This document shows positions 63,916 through 64,000 of a stretch of 64,000 nt of DNA, piece after piece. Position numbers and translations under genes: made by a program. The notes beneath the pieces were generated by a model that saw nothing but the letters and a program-made list of their open reading frames with translations, had not been told where the DNA came from and did not search any database. The DNA is taken from contig NZ_CP024870.1 of assembly GCF_002795265.1 (NCBI RefSeq), positions 806,001-870,000 on the forward strand, written 5' to 3'. How positions within the stretch are numbered: position 1 is the stretch's first letter; the number at the start of each line of letters is the position of its first letter. Origin of the DNA: Spiroplasma clarkii. Lineage in GTDB: Bacteria; Bacillota_I; Bacilli_A; Mycoplasmatales; Mycoplasmataceae.

Positions 63916-63937
63916 GATTACTTAATTTAAAATTGAC

Positions 63938-64000
63938 TTATAAAATTATTGGTTTGTTATCAATTTTTTCACCCAATAAAAAATAAAGTGTGTTTAGAGC
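63938..64000 (-). CDS. C-terminal end of a gene entering from the right (partial)
   Basis: Twenty codons (ending TLYFLLGEKIDNKPIIL) and a TAA stop are open to the window edge, and a terminator follows. Too short to identify. Confidence 0.45.
   Translation of the reverse strand, partial: ALNTLYFLLGEKIDNKPIIL

Overview
The window comes from a wall-less mollicute of the Mesoplasma/Entomoplasma/Spiroplasma type. It is extremely AT-rich, and TGA is read as tryptophan throughout: nearly every long gene contains in-frame TGA at conserved Trp positions (for example in the scr, relA, secDF and ravA-like genes), while TGG is also used. The genes must be read with genetic code 4; read with the standard code they fall into fragments. 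Almost all are on the minus strand.

Layout. 1-505: end of an ABC transporter (+). 578-4483: sucrose operon scrA-scrB-scrK. 4640-6275: PfkB kinase and DeoR regulator behind a perfect 13-bp palindrome. 6276-7148: gene-free but rich in hairpins. 7149-9956: three genes of unknown function. 9985-12952: aspS and hisS. 13066-16027: membrane proteins and a 45-residue secreted or membrane peptide. 16260-20291: fruR-fruK-fruA operon with phased operator-like repeats. 20487-24426: unknown gene, relA (RSH), apt. 24447-28478: fused SecDF with a small upstream gene. 28526-30134: intact IS with 29-bp direct repeats. 30165-33949: YitT-family protein, small gene, MTA/SAH-nucleosidase-like fusion. 34291-36300: lipoprotein. 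36431-37719: IS3-type element. 37832-43104: RavA/ViaA-like pair with a PPC-domain gene, and an exported HExxH protein. 43319-48490: helicase, TrmL, lipoprotein, decayed gene, RdgB, choline-kinase-like protein. 48496-49390: membrane protein and tRNA-Gly. 49563-61939: a cluster of beta-glucoside PTS genes, GH1 phospho-glucosidases, a MupG-like protein and DUF3284-like proteins, with two broken genes. 62084-63812: four tandem paralogous coiled-coil proteins.

How the genes work together. The window is dominated by phosphotransferase sugar uptake: sucrose, fructose and at least two cellobiose/lactose-class systems, each with a matching phospho-sugar enzyme feeding glycolysis. One of the beta-glucoside EIIC genes carries both a frameshift and a nonsense codon, and one DUF3284-like gene is frameshifted, so this cluster is decaying or variable. 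Two insertion sequences sit in intergenic DNA. The observations most worth following are the tandem coiled-coil family with 2, 4 and 3 copies of a 33-bp unit, the RavA-ViaA-PPC operon, the short peptide with its hairpin and permease, the MTAN-like fusion lacking catalytic residues, and the 63-residue membrane proteins beside PTS/GH1 loci.
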